Below are positions 27,099-37,496 of a stretch of 62,928 nt of DNA, one piece after another. The notes beneath the pieces were generated by a model. The model ran no database searches and had not been told where the DNA came from. It worked only from the letters and a program-made list of their open reading frames with translations. Every line of letters starts with the position of its first letter. Within the stretch, counting starts at the first letter, position 1. A program made the translations under genes and the position numbers. Location of the stretch: contig CAJQPC010000039.1 in NCBI GenBank assembly GCA_905480105.1, positions 1-62,928 of the forward strand, given 5' to 3'. The DNA comes from an uncultured bacterium. GTDB lineage: Bacteria; Myxococcota_A; UBA796; CAJQPC01.

Positions 27099-28235
27099 AT
27101 GGACAACCTGCTCGTTCACGGCGACAACCTGCCAGCGCTCTTGGACCTTCAAGGCACCCATCGCGGTCAAGTTCGCTGCGTTTATATGGACCCGCCCTAC
27201 AACACGGGTCAGCGTCAGGGACAAGGAAAGTTCGCCTACAAGGACTCGCGAGAGAGTTCGGCCTACTTAGACTTTCTCGGTGCGCGGCTCAAGGCATGTC
27301 TGCCCCTCATGGCGCCCGATGGACATCTCTTCATCCAGTTGGACGACAACGAACTGGACTACGTCAAGGTGCACCTGGATGGGCTGCTGGGACGCGAGCA
27401 GTTCATTGCGCGCATCACGGTCGATGCCCGTGCGCCGTCGGCCTTCTCGACGGTCAACAAGGGTCTGTTCAAGGCCAGCGAGTATCTGCTCTGGTATTGC
27501 AAGGACCGCCGCAGCTTTGAGAGCTTCCCGGTTCGGGTCCCACGCTCCCCCGACTCCGCCTACAGGATGTGGTTGGACAATCCTCAGGACCCGCCCGAGC
27601 AGTGGACCCTGTCCTCGTTGGCGAAGGCCTGCCCAAGTGATGAGCCCTTGGAGCGCTTTCAGGTGCGTATGGCGGCTCGTGTCGCGCGCCTAGCCAGCAT
27701 CTCCGACACCAAGGCGGGAAGAGTCACCCTGGACGGAAAGGCCCGCTCCAAGGCCAACCCAAACACTGTGGTGGTGGTGGAGCGTCCTGGAAGGGAGGCC
27801 CAATACTTGTTGCGGGGTCAGCAGCTGCTCTTCTATGGGAAGCAGGTGCAGGAGATCGACGGCCAGAAAACAGCCTCTAGGCCACTGACCAACGTCTGGA
27901 CCGACATTGCGTGGGAGGGCATCGCCGGCGAGGGCAAGGTGCGGCTGAAGGGCGGCAAGAAGCCAGAGCGACTCTTGCGCAGGGTGCTCCAGCTGAGCAC
28001 ACAGCCAGGAGACTGGGTGCTGGATCCCTTCTTGGGGTCTGGAACCTGTGCAGCGGTCGCGCACAAGATGGGGCGGTCCTGGATCGGTATGGAGCAGGGA
28101 CCGGTCGCACTCTTGGCCAAGGAACGCTTAGAACGGGTTGTGGCCGGACAGGACCCCAGCGGGATCAGCCGGGTGCTGAATTGGCGGGGCGGTGGCTCTT
28201 TTGTGTTCCAAGGCCTTGGGGATTCTGAGGGCTGA
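27099..28235 (+). CDS. Orphan beta-class (type III Mod-like) adenine-N6 DNA methyltransferase
   Basis: A 378-residue protein; start fixed by AGGAGAGG upstream of ATG 27099. Catalytic motif IV is DPPYNTG (31-37) and the SAM-binding motif I is DPFLGSGT (about 309-316), so the motif order is that of beta-class enzymes. Between them lies a reduced target-recognition region. Type III Mod proteins are usually 550-650 residues and paired with a Res helicase-nuclease; here the protein is short and no Res or other nuclease gene lies nearby. It is more likely a solitary epigenetic methylase or a remnant than half of a working restriction system. Recognition sequence unknown. Confidence 0.87.
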   Translation: MDNLLVHGDNLPALLDLQGTHRGQVRCVYMDPPYNTGQRQGQGKFAYKDSRESSAYLDFLGARLKACLPLMAPDGHLFIQLDDNELDYVKVHLDGLLGREQFIARITVDARAPSAFSTVNKGLFKASEYLLWYCKDRRSFESFPVRVPRSPDSAYRMWLDNPQDPPEQWTLSSLAKACPSDEPLERFQVRMAARVARLASISDTKAGRVTLDGKARSKANPNTVVVVERPGREAQYLLRGQQLLFYGKQVQEIDGQKTASRPLTNVWTDIAWEGIAGEGKVRLKGGKKPERLLRRVLQLSTQPGDWVLDPFLGSGTCAAVAHKMGRSWIGMEQGPVALLAKERLERVVAGQDPSGISRVLNWRGGGSFVFQGLGDSEG

Positions 28236-28264
28236 TCCGTTCTTGGGGCATGAAAGGAGAATTC

Positions 28265-28909
28265 ATGGCCAAGCCGATACTGCTCGCAGAACTGGGGAAC
28301 ATGGGCGTTTTGGACCTGATGGACCCGGATATTGAGTACGACCCTTGCGATGAGGTTGAGGAGGCCACGGTCGAAGACTGCGGGGGCAGCTTAGCCCTGA
28401 GCCAGATCCGGCGGCTGGGTCCAAGGCTCATCCTGATTGTGAACGATTCGGTCCCTGCTGGCAGCTACGAGGACCACTCCTCCGATGGAGTGGACTTGAC
28501 GGTCTACAATCGGGATCCGGACGCGTCGGTTTGTCTCTCAGGGACCCTGGACGAGGAGCCTTCACAGGACCCATGCATCTCCATCCTGCCTCAGCCACAT
28601 GAGCGCTTGAGCCTTCAAGCCCATCGCGAGGCGCTCGCGGGCAGACCGGAGGATTCACTTCAGGCCTACTTTATCGCCGACATGGACGCCGAGGAGTGTG
28701 CCCAGGCAGCCGAGCTTGCCGCCGTGGTTCTCAAGGCCCGTCATGACTTACACCTGCTGAATCCCCGGGAGCTGAACGCCGAGGCCGTCGAGGCCTTCCG
28801 AGAGGAGTGCTTGCTGGGATTGCTGCGCGCAGCCCCGGAAGGGAACACGCCAAAGTTGCGTCTGGTCTGGCGTGCGGCGCTCAAGACTCTGGGCGAGCTC
28901 TACGACTGA
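28265..28909 (+). CDS. Hypothetical acidic protein following the methyltransferase
   Basis: Unrecognised, 214 residues. An AAAGGAG site 6 nt before ATG 28265 favours this start over 28250. Begins MAKPILLAELGNMGVLDLMD, is acidic, has five scattered cysteines, no signal peptide and no membrane segment. The C-terminal 80 residues look alpha-helical (AEECAQAAELAAVVLKARHD). It lies 29 nt after the methyltransferase in the same direction and may share its transcript. Function unknown. Confidence 0.65.
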   Translation: MAKPILLAELGNMGVLDLMDPDIEYDPCDEVEEATVEDCGGSLALSQIRRLGPRLILIVNDSVPAGSYEDHSSDGVDLTVYNRDPDASVCLSGTLDEEPSQDPCISILPQPHERLSLQAHREALAGRPEDSLQAYFIADMDAEECAQAAELAAVVLKARHDLHLLNPRELNAEAVEAFREECLLGLLRAAPEGNTPKLRLVWRAALKTLGELYD

Positions 28910-28979
28910 AATTAGGCCGGATGTATGTGTCCTCAGGGGGCAGATATACTATGGTTAGGTGACACTGGTGAGGCGATAG

Positions 28980-29591
28980 ATGGCAATGGTTCACGTTGTG
29001 GACGATGACTTGACGCTGCGTGTTCTGTTGGAGAAGCTTCTGCTTTCCCAGAACTACGAAGTTCAGATTCACGACAGCGCAGAGTCACTGCTGTCAGCGG
29101 CTCGGGAGGGTGCACGGGGCGTGGTGTTGCTCGACTTGCACATGCCCAGCGGTATGTCCGGACTCGCTCTGCTTCAGGACTGTGCGCCCGACCCTGTATG
29201 GATGCCCATTGTGGTGCTTACCGGCCACGGGAATGTGGATGTGGCGGTTGCCGCGATGCGGGCAGGTGCCGATGACATGCTGGAAAAGCCAGTGAACCGA
29301 GATCAGCTCTTCTCCCGGCTCAAGCCTTTGATGGAGAAGGAAGAGCGGGAATTCGCGCTCCGGGGCGAGCGTGTGGAGATGCAAGGCTGCTTGGCCGATT
29401 TGACCCCTCGCGAGAGCGAGGTCATGGTTCTGCTCTTTAAGGGCCTGACCAACAAGGACATCGGCATGGCTCTGGGGATCTCGCCTCGCACGGCCGAGGT
29501 TCACCGTAGTCGGGTGCTAAACAAGACCATGTCGGACGGTGTCACAGACTTGGTGCGCCGCCTGATGCGCTTGGGCTTGGCCCCGGAGTAG
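28980..29591 (+). CDS. FixJ/NarL-type response regulator
   Basis: A 203-residue regulator: receiver domain with VHVVDDD at the N-terminus, phospho-acceptor Asp in VLLDLHMPSG (near residue 52) and Lys in EKPVN. The LuxR-type helix-turn-helix is LTPRESEVMVLLFKGLTNKD followed by ISPRTAEVHRSRVL. The short receiver-output linker is FixJ-like. GAGG lies 6 nt before the start, and TATACT at 28945-28950 may be the -10 of its promoter. No kinase is adjacent. The acyl-CoA mutase gene begins 39 nt downstream and could be in the same transcript. Confidence 0.92.
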   Translation: MAMVHVVDDDLTLRVLLEKLLLSQNYEVQIHDSAESLLSAAREGARGVVLLDLHMPSGMSGLALLQDCAPDPVWMPIVVLTGHGNVDVAVAAMRAGADDMLEKPVNRDQLFSRLKPLMEKEEREFALRGERVEMQGCLADLTPRESEVMVLLFKGLTNKDIGMALGISPRTAEVHRSRVLNKTMSDGVTDLVRRLMRLGLAPE

Positions 29592-29630
29592 CTGGTTGGG
29601 ATAGGGGAACTTTCTAAAGCGAGTGCTCCA

Positions 29631-32600
29631 ATGTCCCCGACTGCGCCCTACGTGCCCACGCACCCTATTCGCTTGGTGACCTCTGCCTCACTGTTCGATG
29701 GGCACGACGCGGCCATCAACATCATGCGGCGCATCCTCCAGGCCAGCGGTGCCGAGGTCATCCACCTGGGTCACAACCGCTCGGTTCAGGAGATCGTGGA
29801 CTGCGCGATCCAAGAAGACGTGCAGGGCATCGCCATCACCTCCTATCAGGGGGGACACGTTGAGTATTTCAAGTACATGGTGGACCTACTGGCCGAGCGT
29901 GGTGCCAATATCAAGGTCTTCGGCGGCGGTGGCGGCACCATCCTGCCCAGCGAGATCGAAGCGCTGCACGCCCACGGCGTAGCCCGGATCTACAGCCCGG
30001 ATGATGGTCGCAGCATGGGTCTGCAAGGCATGATCAGCGACTTACTTAGCCAGTGTGACTTTGCGACCCGCAGCGTCGAGGATGTGGCTCAGGCGCTGCC
30101 GATGGTGGATGAGCACAGCCCGGCTGCCATTGGGGCCCTGATTACGGTGGCCGAGAACCTGCCGCAGGCGCGGGAAGCACTGCGCGCGGAACTCAAAGCT
30201 TTGATTGGCGACACGGTGGTGCCGGTTTTGGGCATCACCGGTACGGGGGGGGCTGGCAAGAGCAGTCTGGTAGACGAGTTGCTACGCCGCTTTTTACTGG
30301 ATTTCCCGGAGAAGCGCTTGGCGGTGCTGAGCATCGACCCGAGCAAGCGCCGATCTGGCGGTGCCCTGTTGGGCGACCGCATCCGTATGAACGCCGTGAA
30401 CTCCCCGCGCATCTACATGCGCAGCTTGGCCACCCGCCAAGCCAACCTCTCCATCTCTGAGCATGTGCGGGACAGCATCGAGATCTGCAAGGCTGCGGGC
30501 TTTGATCTGATCATCGTGGAGACCAGCGGCATTGGCCAGTCCGACACCCAGATCATCGACCACGCGAACACCACGCTGTACGTGATGACCAGCGAGTACG
30601 GGGCAGCCACCCAGCTCGAGAAGATCGACATGTTGGACTTTGCCGACTTGGTCGCCATCAACAAGTTCGACAAGCGCGGCAGCATGGATGCACTGCGGGA
30701 TGTGCGCAAGCAGGTGCGTCGGAACCGGCAGCTCTGGGACACAGCCGATGACGATCTGCCGGTCTACGGGACCATCGCCAGCCAGTTCAATGACCCAGGT
30801 GTGGACCGCCTGTACGTGAAGTTGATGCGCAAGCTTGCTGAGACATCTGGTGCGCCCTTGCAGTCGGGGCTGGTTTTGGGTGAGACGGACTCCGCCAAGC
30901 GCTATGTCATTCCCCCAGAACGCACCCGCTATCTGGCTGAGATCTGCGAGCGCATCGACGGCTACCGGCGCCAGATGGCGGAGCAGGTTGGCCTAGCGCG
31001 GACCTGTTACGCCTTGCATGGCAGCATCCAGCATCTCTTGGGGCAAGAGCGAGGAGATCTGGTTCTACCGGTGCTTTCCGCTTCCGGGGCTCCGGCAGTA
31101 GACAGCTTGATAGAGCACTACATGGGTCTGCGCGGCCGTATGCACCACGCGTGTAGGGAGAGCCTGGTGGAGTGGCCCAGCGTGCTGCACCGCTATGCCC
31201 AGGATGAGTTTGTCTTTCAGGTTCGTACGCGGGAGATACGCCTGCCGCTGACGTCCCGGAGCTTGAGCGGGACGGACCTCCCCAAGGTGATTCTGCCCAC
31301 CTACAAGGACTGGGGGGACATCCTGCACTGGCGCATGGAGGAGAACCTGCCTGGCAGCTTCCCCTACACCGCTGGGGTCTTTCCCCTAAAGCGTGCAGGA
31401 GAGGATCCCGCGCGCATGTTTGCTGGAGAGGGCGGCCCCGAGCGCACCAACCGGCGCTTCCACTACGTATCCAAGGGGTTGCCGGCCAAGCGCCTGAGCA
31501 CGGCTTTTGACAGCGTGACCCTGTACGGCGAGGATCCCGACAACCGGCCAGATATCTACGGCAAAGTGGGCAACTCGGGGGTGTCGGTGGCCAACCTGGA
31601 CGACGCCAAGAAGCTCTACTCTGGCTTTGACTTGGCCAGCCCGAGCACCTCGGTGTCCATGACCATCAACGGGCCGGCTCCGATGGTGCTGGGCTTCTTC
31701 TTGAATGCGGCCATCGACCAGGCCTGCGAGAAGTACATCCGGGAGCACGGCCTGGAGGCGCAGACCGAGGCGAAGATTCAGGCCCTCTACGGAGAGCGGC
31801 CCAGGCCGAGCTACCAGGGTGAGCTTCCTCCAGGTAACGACGGCTTGGGGCTAATGCTCTTGGGGGTCACGGGGGACCAGGTGCTTCCCCAAAACGTGTA
31901 CGACGAGCTGCGGGCCAAGACCCTGACAGCCGTTCGCGGAACCGTCCAGGCCGACATCCTCAAGGAAGACCAGGCTCAAAACACCTGCATCTTCTCCACG
32001 GAGTTCGCTCTGCGAATGATGGGCGATATCCAAGCTTGGTTCATCGATCACGGGGTGCGGAACTTCTATTCGGTGAGCATCAGCGGCTACCACATCGCCG
32101 AAGCTGGCGCGAACCCCATCACGCAGCTGGCCTTTACCTTGGCCAACGGCTTTACCTTTGTGGAGTACTACCTGAGCCGCGGCATGAAGGTGGACGACTT
32201 CGCGCCCAACCTCAGCTTTTTCTTTTCCAACGGTATGGACCCGGAGTACGCCGTCTTAGGCCGCGTCGCCCGACGGATTTGGGCCATGGCCATGCGCGAG
32301 AAGTACGGAGCAAACAGCCGTTCTCAGAAGTTAAAGTATCATATCCAGACCAGTGGCCGGTCTCTTCATGCGCAGGAGATCGCCTTCAATGACATCCGTA
32401 CGACTCTGCAGGCTCTCTACGCCCTGAACGACAACTGCAACAGCCTGCACACCAACGCATACGATGAAGCGATCACCACCCCCACCGAAGAGTCGGTGCG
32501 GCGTGCCCTGGCCATCCAGCTCATCATCAACAAAGAGCTGGGACTGTCCAAGAACGAGAACCCCATCCAGGGTAGCTTTGCCATTGAATGGCTGACCCAG

Positions 32601-33035
32601 ACGGTGGAGAACGCGGTACTGGAAGAGTTCCGACGCATCAGCGACCGCGGTGGCGTGCTCGGAGCGATGGAGCGCATGTATCAACGCTCCAAGATTCAGG
32701 AAGAGAGTCTGTACTACGAAGGACTCAAGCACTCTGGAGAGCTGCCGGTCGTGGGCGTGAACACCTTCTTGGACGAGCACGGCTCACCGACCATCACGCC
32801 CGACGAGGTCATTCGGGCCACCTCGGAGGAGAAGGACTTCGCAATCACCAGCCGCGATGCGTTCCAAGACCGCAACCGGCAGGCCTGCCAGGATGCCCTT
32901 GCGATGCTTCAGCAGGCTGCCCTGAGTGGCGGAAACACCTTTGATGCGCTGATGCAAGCCACCAAGGTGTGTACGCTGGGGCAGATCTCCGGGGCGCTCT
33001 ACCAAGTGGGCGGGCAGTACCGCCGCAACATGTAG
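29631..33035 (+). CDS. icmF: IcmF: acyl-CoA mutase fused to its G-protein chaperone
   Basis: A 1134-residue fusion. N-terminal adenosylcobalamin-binding domain with [11 protein letters not shown] (lower-ligand His near residue 25) and VFGGGGG; then a MeaB-type GTPase domain with Walker [10 protein letters not shown] (about 203-211) and NKFD; then a methylmalonyl-CoA-mutase-like catalytic domain ([39 protein letters not shown] segment). This order (B12 domain, G domain, mutase) defines IcmF, which interconverts isobutyryl- and n-butyryl-CoA and in some species pivalyl/isovaleryl-CoA. The fused GTPase protects and reloads cofactor. Substrate preference cannot be told here. Confidence 0.93.
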   Translation: MSPTAPYVPTHPIRLVTSASLFDGHDAAINIMRRILQASGAEVIHLGHNRSVQEIVDCAIQEDVQGIAITSYQGGHVEYFKYMVDLLAERGANIKVFGGGGGTILPSEIEALHAHGVARIYSPDDGRSMGLQGMISDLLSQCDFATRSVEDVAQALPMVDEHSPAAIGALITVAENLPQAREALRAELKALIGDTVVPVLGITGTGGAGKSSLVDELLRRFLLDFPEKRLAVLSIDPSKRRSGGALLGDRIRMNAVNSPRIYMRSLATRQANLSISEHVRDSIEICKAAGFDLIIVETSGIGQSDTQIIDHANTTLYVMTSEYGAATQLEKIDMLDFADLVAINKFDKRGSMDALRDVRKQVRRNRQLWDTADDDLPVYGTIASQFNDPGVDRLYVKLMRKLAETSGAPLQSGLVLGETDSAKRYVIPPERTRYLAEICERIDGYRRQMAEQVGLARTCYALHGSIQHLLGQERGDLVLPVLSASGAPAVDSLIEHYMGLRGRMHHACRESLVEWPSVLHRYAQDEFVFQVRTREIRLPLTSRSLSGTDLPKVILPTYKDWGDILHWRMEENLPGSFPYTAGVFPLKRAGEDPARMFAGEGGPERTNRRFHYVSKGLPAKRLSTAFDSVTLYGEDPDNRPDIYGKVGNSGVSVANLDDAKKLYSGFDLASPSTSVSMTINGPAPMVLGFFLNAAIDQACEKYIREHGLEAQTEAKIQALYGERPRPSYQGELPPGNDGLGLMLLGVTGDQVLPQNVYDELRAKTLTAVRGTVQADILKEDQAQNTCIFSTEFALRMMGDIQAWFIDHGVRNFYSVSISGYHIAEAGANPITQLAFTLANGFTFVEYYLSRGMKVDDFAPNLSFFFSNGMDPEYAVLGRVARRIWAMAMREKYGANSRSQKLKYHIQTSGRSLHAQEIAFNDIRTTLQALYALNDNCNSLHTNAYDEAITTPTEESVRRALAIQLIINKELGLSKNENPIQGSFAIEWLTQTVENAVLEEFRRISDRGGVLGAMERMYQRSKIQEESLYYEGLKHSGELPVVGVNTFLDEHGSPTITPDEVIRATSEEKDFAITSRDAFQDRNRQACQDALAMLQQAALSGGNTFDALMQATKVCTLGQISGALYQVGGQYRRNM

Positions 33036-33093
33036 CTTCTGGGTGAGTGAGCCCGCCTGCGGTCACGCAACGCGGACCCAGTGCTGACGCGGT

Positions 33094-33117
33094 GTGGGAT
33101 CCACTAGTGGACCCCAC
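33094..33117. terminator. Hairpin between convergent icmF and MopE-repeat genes
   Basis: GTGGGATCCAC (33094-33104) pairs with GTGGACCCCAC (33107-33117) over 11 bp with one mismatch and a 2-nt loop. It lies 59 nt past the icmF stop and 20 nt before the end of the opposing gene. It could stop transcription from both sides, though it lacks a U-tract. Confidence 0.45.
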
Positions 33118-33136
33118 GAGCTGGAAGCGCCTGCGG

Positions 33137-35065
33137 CTACTCGCAGCCCTGGTTGTCGCAGCTGAACTGCACATCGTCGCCATAGTTGTATGCGGTCGTT
33201 TCGATCTCAATGTCGCTGGGGTCGTTGTCGCTGCTGGTGCCTGCAGCGCCAAAGTCGCACAGGTCGGAGGTGAAGCTCTGGTTGCTCCCTGTGGTGGAGA
33301 TCCGAAGACCGCCGCCGCGCTGTTCAGCGTCGTTGCCCAGGAACCCGGCGCTGATACCCGTCGAGGTCGCCACGCAGGTGATGGTGCTTCCGCCGTTGAA
33401 GAACAGACCGCCACCGCGGTTGGCGGTGTTGTTTTGTACGAGCACATCTTCCAGGTCCAGGACCCGGCTGTCGGCCACGCCGTAGGTGTCGGAGAATCCG
33501 ATAAGCTCGAATGCGCCGCCGTCTTCTTCGGCCTCGCAGTACTCGACCGTGCCGTTGGACAGCGTCAGAGTGCCATCGGTCAGGTAGACCCCGCCGCCAT
33601 CTTCCCAGGCCCAGCCGTCCTCCATCTGGAAGCTGTCCAGGGTGACTTGGCAGCCATCGCTCATGTAGATCAGCCCGCCCTGCTTGGTGCCGATTCCATC
33701 GCTCAACACCACGTCGCTGCCGGTGACCGACGCAGCTGCCTCACAGCGAAGGATACCGCCCTTCCGGGCCTTTCCGCGCTGTAGGGTCAGACCCTCGATG
33801 TGGACTGTGCCAGCGCCGTTTAGGCGTAGGTTGGAGCCGCGACGGCCGGCATCGAGCACGCTGGTCTCTGAGCCGTCACCGATGAGATCCAAGTCGTAGG
33901 CGGTGGTGATGGTGGCGTAGTAGCTGGATCCGCAGACTCGAAGAGTTCCCGACTCACTGGCTTGGAAGTCCACCGGAGCTTTGTCCAACCCGGTTGCCCA
34001 GGTCGGGGTCAGATCGGTCAGGACGCCCGAGGTGCTTCCCAAGAAGGCGACCGTGCCGTCCTCTGATGTGGTGCTATCGCAGTCGTTGTCCTGATCATCG
34101 CAGGTCTCGGGAGCGCCAGGAAAGACATTGGCGTCGTAGTCCTTGCAGTCCGTGTCATCGAGCACGTAGCCCACAGGCTGCTCGCAGGAGTAGTCGATGT
34201 AGCCGGAGTCCCCAAAGCCGTCGCCGTCGTAGTCGATAGTCCAGATGGTATCTGGATTAAGGCTGCCGTCGTTGTCGTTGCAGTCCTGGTTGTCCATGAC
34301 GTAGCCGGAGGGGGCGTCGCAGGCTTGAATACCGGTGGTGGGGTCGCCGAAACCATCCATGTCGTCGTCCGCGTACCAATCCTGTCGGTCTATGGCGGAT
34401 GCGCCATCCACGGTGCCGTCACAGTCGTTGTCGACCAGGTCACAGACTTCGTCTGCACCCGGGTGTATTTCTGGGTAGCTGTCGTTGCAGTCCCCGGGGT
34501 CGGAGACGTAGCCCTCGGGGGGCAAGCATGCTTCTATGCTGTTGCCCTGGTAGCCGTAGCCGTCTTGGTCCGCGTCCTTGTAGAAGGACTGTAGGTCCAC
34601 GCTGCTATTGTCCAGCTGCCCGTCGCAGTCGTTGTCGATCCCATCGCAGATATCTTCAGCGTCTGGGTGGCGGGTGGGGTCTTGGTCTGCACAATCGAGA
34701 TCGCGTCCAAATCCGTCCTGGTCCAAGTCGTCGTCTAGGGTGCTGGGATCGCAGTCGTCGTCTTTGCCGTTGTAGGCAATCTCATCCCGCGTGAAGTTGA
34801 CGTAGAAGTCGCCGTCGTCGCAGTCGTTGGCGATGCTGAAGCCGTCCGCGTCCAAGTCGTCGTCGGGGGTAAAGTCGCTGCAGTCCTGGTCCACGCCGTC
34901 GTAGGGAATCTCGACCTGGTCAGGGTTAACGTTGGGGTCATTGTCATCGCAGTCATCCAGTGCGTCAAAGCCATCGCCATCCTGGTCCAAGATCATCGGA
35001 GACGTGTCCTGGGTGACCAAGTCGTCTTTGGTACAAGCAAAGGACAAAAGCAGGAGCAGATGCAT
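33137..35065 (-). CDS. Lipoprotein with six MopE-like Asp-rich repeats and a right-handed beta-helix domain
   Basis: A 642-residue lipoprotein. The signal MHLLLLLSFAC follows GGAG and fixes the start over an upstream ATG at 35128. Residues about 20-355 contain six Asp/Cys repeats of the MopE metal-binding type (DxDGDGF...DC-D-DP...CDGIDNDCDG), which would bind several calcium ions and form disulfides. The rest is a parallel beta-helix (repeated G-I/L and GGGVYLTDGTLTLSNGTVEY patterns), common in surface proteins that contact polysaccharide. There is no catalytic signature. Convergent with icmF. Confidence 0.88.
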   Translation of the reverse strand: MHLLLLLSFACTKDDLVTQDTSPMILDQDGDGFDALDDCDDNDPNVNPDQVEIPYDGVDQDCSDFTPDDDLDADGFSIANDCDDGDFYVNFTRDEIAYNGKDDDCDPSTLDDDLDQDGFGRDLDCADQDPTRHPDAEDICDGIDNDCDGQLDNSSVDLQSFYKDADQDGYGYQGNSIEACLPPEGYVSDPGDCNDSYPEIHPGADEVCDLVDNDCDGTVDGASAIDRQDWYADDDMDGFGDPTTGIQACDAPSGYVMDNQDCNDNDGSLNPDTIWTIDYDGDGFGDSGYIDYSCEQPVGYVLDDTDCKDYDANVFPGAPETCDDQDNDCDSTTSEDGTVAFLGSTSGVLTDLTPTWATGLDKAPVDFQASESGTLRVCGSSYYATITTAYDLDLIGDGSETSVLDAGRRGSNLRLNGAGTVHIEGLTLQRGKARKGGILRCEAAASVTGSDVVLSDGIGTKQGGLIYMSDGCQVTLDSFQMEDGWAWEDGGGVYLTDGTLTLSNGTVEYCEAEEDGGAFELIGFSDTYGVADSRVLDLEDVLVQNNTANRGGGLFFNGGSTITCVATSTGISAGFLGNDAEQRGGGLRISTTGSNQSFTSDLCDFGAAGTSSDNDPSDIEIETTAYNYGDDVQFSCDNQGCE

Positions 35066-35469
35066 GGGATCTCCGAATCGTTGGGCTTTCTTTACCCCAA
35101 GGATGAGCGCTCTGAGTCGGGACTGCAAGGTTTCTCAAGGTCTTTCCACCTATTGGATGCCGCTTTTCGGGCTCAGGGAAGTTCCGCTGACTTATGCACT
35201 GCTCAGGGATGGATGCCGAACATGCTCGGGTTCGGGATGTGGATCATGATCGCCAATAAGGCAGACTGGACCTGAGTCGTCAGGGAATCGCCGCCGGATC
35301 AGGTCCATGCCACTGGCGGTCGGGTGCAGGGGAAGGTGTGCAGAGACCCTTCATTAGGATGCGTTTTGAGCACCGATGGGGTCGACGAGATTCGCGGTTC
35401 GCGAGTGTGTGTGTGCTGTCTTGGCCCATTCTGAGATGGCCTTGCATAGGAGAAGCCTTTAGCGCCACA
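35066..35469. other. Divergent intergenic region without recognised gene
   Basis: 404 nt between the MopE-repeat lipoprotein and the pseudokinase gene. The plus-strand frame extending the pseudokinase upstream to 35338 codes an Arg/Trp-rich leader unlike a domain. I see no RNA gene, repeat or clear promoter here. Confidence 0.4.
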
Positions 35470-36711
35470 ATGGGGTCAAGAACAGGCTGGCCCTTGCCAC
35501 AAGCGGAACAACGAATTGGCCCTTTTAGGCTGTTGCAAGAGCTTGAGGCAGGCGCCGGGGTTTCTCTTTGGGCTGGACGCCGGGATGACGGCACTCAGCG
35601 CAAACCACGTCTTGCAACCTTGAGAATCATTGAGGACCTGGGCGACAAACAGGTCGTGGCCGACCTGCGGGCGGAGTACGATCTGCTGCGTTTGGTAGAC
35701 GATCCGCGAGTGCCCAAGCCCCTTGGATTCTTTGCTGGCCAGGGGGCGCTGGCCCTGGCTCAAAGGCCCGGCATCTCTCTAAAGGTACTCCTGTTGGCCC
35801 TTAGGGACGAACTTCTCCCCATGTCGCCGGCCAGCGCTTTGGACTTGGCCCTGGAGATCGCTCACGCCGTGCGGGCCATGCACGCTATTCTGCTCGAAGG
35901 GGGGCAGCGCATCTCCCACGGTCACCTGACTTCAGAGCGCGTTTGGTTGACGCTGGACGGCGAGGTTCAGGTGCTCGGTTTTGGAGCGCGCCTCGAGACA
36001 CCGGCCCCCTGCCTTCCACCAGAAGCCAGGGTCGGGGGCCCAGGTAGTGTTGCCGGGGACCAGTGGCAGCAGGCTGCCATGCTCTTTGAGATGGTCACCT
36101 TGGAGCCGCTGTTTCAGGAGGGCCATCGGCCGGATGTCTCGGAGCGCCTCAGCAAGCTGGACACAGCTTATCCCGCCTTGGCCCGTACCCTGCATCGGGC
36201 GCTGGCTCAGCGCCCAGAGGACCGCTACACGCTAGACCGAGAGTGGATTCGGGCTTTGCACGGTCTGCTGCGGGACGGGGGCGGGGTCAGCGAGCGCAGA
36301 GAGCTGGTCGCAAAGCTGCGCGCTGCGCGCGCAGCCCGTGCCCGTGCCCGTGCTACGTCGCCCAACCCTGCGGCGTCTGCCAAGCGGGACAGCACACTTG
36401 GCGTACAAGCGCGCGAGTGGGTCGAGAAAGCACGAATGGCTCCGGGTGTACGCCTGACCCCCTTAGCAGCAGAGCTGCCGGTGCCAGCCGACTTGGCCAA
36501 AGACTGGAAGGTGTTCGAGCCGCCTCTGGAAGATGAACTTCTCCCTTTGGATCCGGTTCAGCTGGCCGAAATGAAACCAGACTTGCGGGCCTCAACTGGG
36601 ATCGAATCGGAGCCCATTCGCGCGCGCTCTCGAACGGAGCTGGCATCCATGGTAGCCCTGGCGAGCCTGACGGTGGCGGTCGTCTTGATGCTGATTCGGA
36701 TGATGTTGTGA
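35470..36711 (+). CDS. Membrane-anchored serine/threonine pseudokinase
   Basis: A 413-residue protein: kinase-like fold at about 18-285, an Ala/Arg linker, and one C-terminal membrane helix (about 388-410). It lines up with Hanks-type kinases (GPFRLLQELEAGAG glycine-loop region, then the alpha-C region). The catalytic residues are gone: beta-3 Lys is Arg52 in ATLRI, the HRDLKPEN loop reads HGHLTSER (150-157) and DFG reads GFG (170-172). All three changes together make phosphotransfer very unlikely. Expected role is binding or scaffolding. Start chosen at 35470 because the fold begins directly after it. Followed without gap by the MBL-fold gene. Confidence 0.82.
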   Translation: MGSRTGWPLPQAEQRIGPFRLLQELEAGAGVSLWAGRRDDGTQRKPRLATLRIIEDLGDKQVVADLRAEYDLLRLVDDPRVPKPLGFFAGQGALALAQRPGISLKVLLLALRDELLPMSPASALDLALEIAHAVRAMHAILLEGGQRISHGHLTSERVWLTLDGEVQVLGFGARLETPAPCLPPEARVGGPGSVAGDQWQQAAMLFEMVTLEPLFQEGHRPDVSERLSKLDTAYPALARTLHRALAQRPEDRYTLDREWIRALHGLLRDGGGVSERRELVAKLRAARAARARARATSPNPAASAKRDSTLGVQAREWVEKARMAPGVRLTPLAAELPVPADLAKDWKVFEPPLEDELLPLDPVQLAEMKPDLRASTGIESEPIRARSRTELASMVALASLTVAVVLMLIRMML

Positions 36712-37496
36712 TGGGTCTGCACTCCCACCCAGTGCACTGCCTTCCCGTGCGCACGCCCACCTTGCCGCCAGCCACACACACCAACTGCTACGTCTTGGGT
36801 CCTCCAGAGGCGCTGGTCGTCGTTGACCCGGCCTCTCCATGGAAAGAGGAGCAAGAAGCCCTCTGGGCACAGCTCCAAGGGATGGGCCGTATCGCAGCGA
36901 TCCTGCTCACCCACCACCACCTCGATCACGTTGGCGGCGTCCAGGACTTGGTCGCCCGCGCCGGTGCCCCCGTCCTGGCACACCCCTTTACCGCGGAGCG
37001 GGTGGACTTTGCCGTGGACCGCTTGGTTCAGGAGGGCGACACGCTCGCTGACTGGACGCTCTTGCACACCCCAGGCCATGCCACCGGGCATCTGTGCCTC
37101 TGGCGCCCGGTATCCGGCGAGCTCATCGCGGGGGATATGGTCGCCGGGCAGGGCACCATCGTCTTGGAGCCTCCCGAAGGAGATCTGGCCGACTATCTGG
37201 TCAGCCTGGAGCGCTTGGCTGCGCTGGAGCCCGAAGTGGTGTACCCAGCCCATGGACCCAAGCTGCACGTCGAGGTCTTTGGTCGGTACATCGCTCACCG
37301 CCATGCCCGAAGCGCCCAGATTCATGCGGCGCTGAGCGCCAAGTCGCAGAGTGCGCTGGAGCTGGTGGCCCAGGTGTACGGGGACACCATCCCCAAGTTT
37401 GTGTACCCCTTAGCTGCGCGCCAGGTTCGTTGTCATTTGCATTGGCTAAAGGAACGTGGACAGGCCCAAGACACCCAGGCCGGGTGGACCGCATGA
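36708..37496 (+). CDS. Metallo-beta-lactamase-fold hydrolase, LACTB2-like
   Basis: A 262-residue MBL protein with motif THHHLDHVGG (metal ligands), His in LHTPGHATGH, Asp in IAGDMV and a late His in YPAHGP. A C-terminal winged-helix-like tail (about 215-255) matches the LACTB2/glyoxalase II-like branch, some of which are endoribonucleases. The GTG start overlaps the pseudokinase stop by 4 nt (GTGA); ATG at 36711 is an alternative. Operon position suggests joint regulation with the pseudokinase and the small protein behind it. Substrate unknown. Confidence 0.85.
   Translation: MMGLHSHPVHCLPVRTPTLPPATHTNCYVLGPPEALVVVDPASPWKEEQEALWAQLQGMGRIAAILLTHHHLDHVGGVQDLVARAGAPVLAHPFTAERVDFAVDRLVQEGDTLADWTLLHTPGHATGHLCLWRPVSGELIAGDMVAGQGTIVLEPPEGDLADYLVSLERLAALEPEVVYPAHGPKLHVEVFGRYIAHRHARSAQIHAALSAKSQSALELVAQVYGDTIPKFVYPLAARQVRCHLHWLKERGQAQDTQAGWTA

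Noticed and set aside
27099..28909. A type III restriction-modification system
   Set aside because: There is no Res helicase-nuclease; the downstream 214-residue protein has no helicase or nuclease motif.
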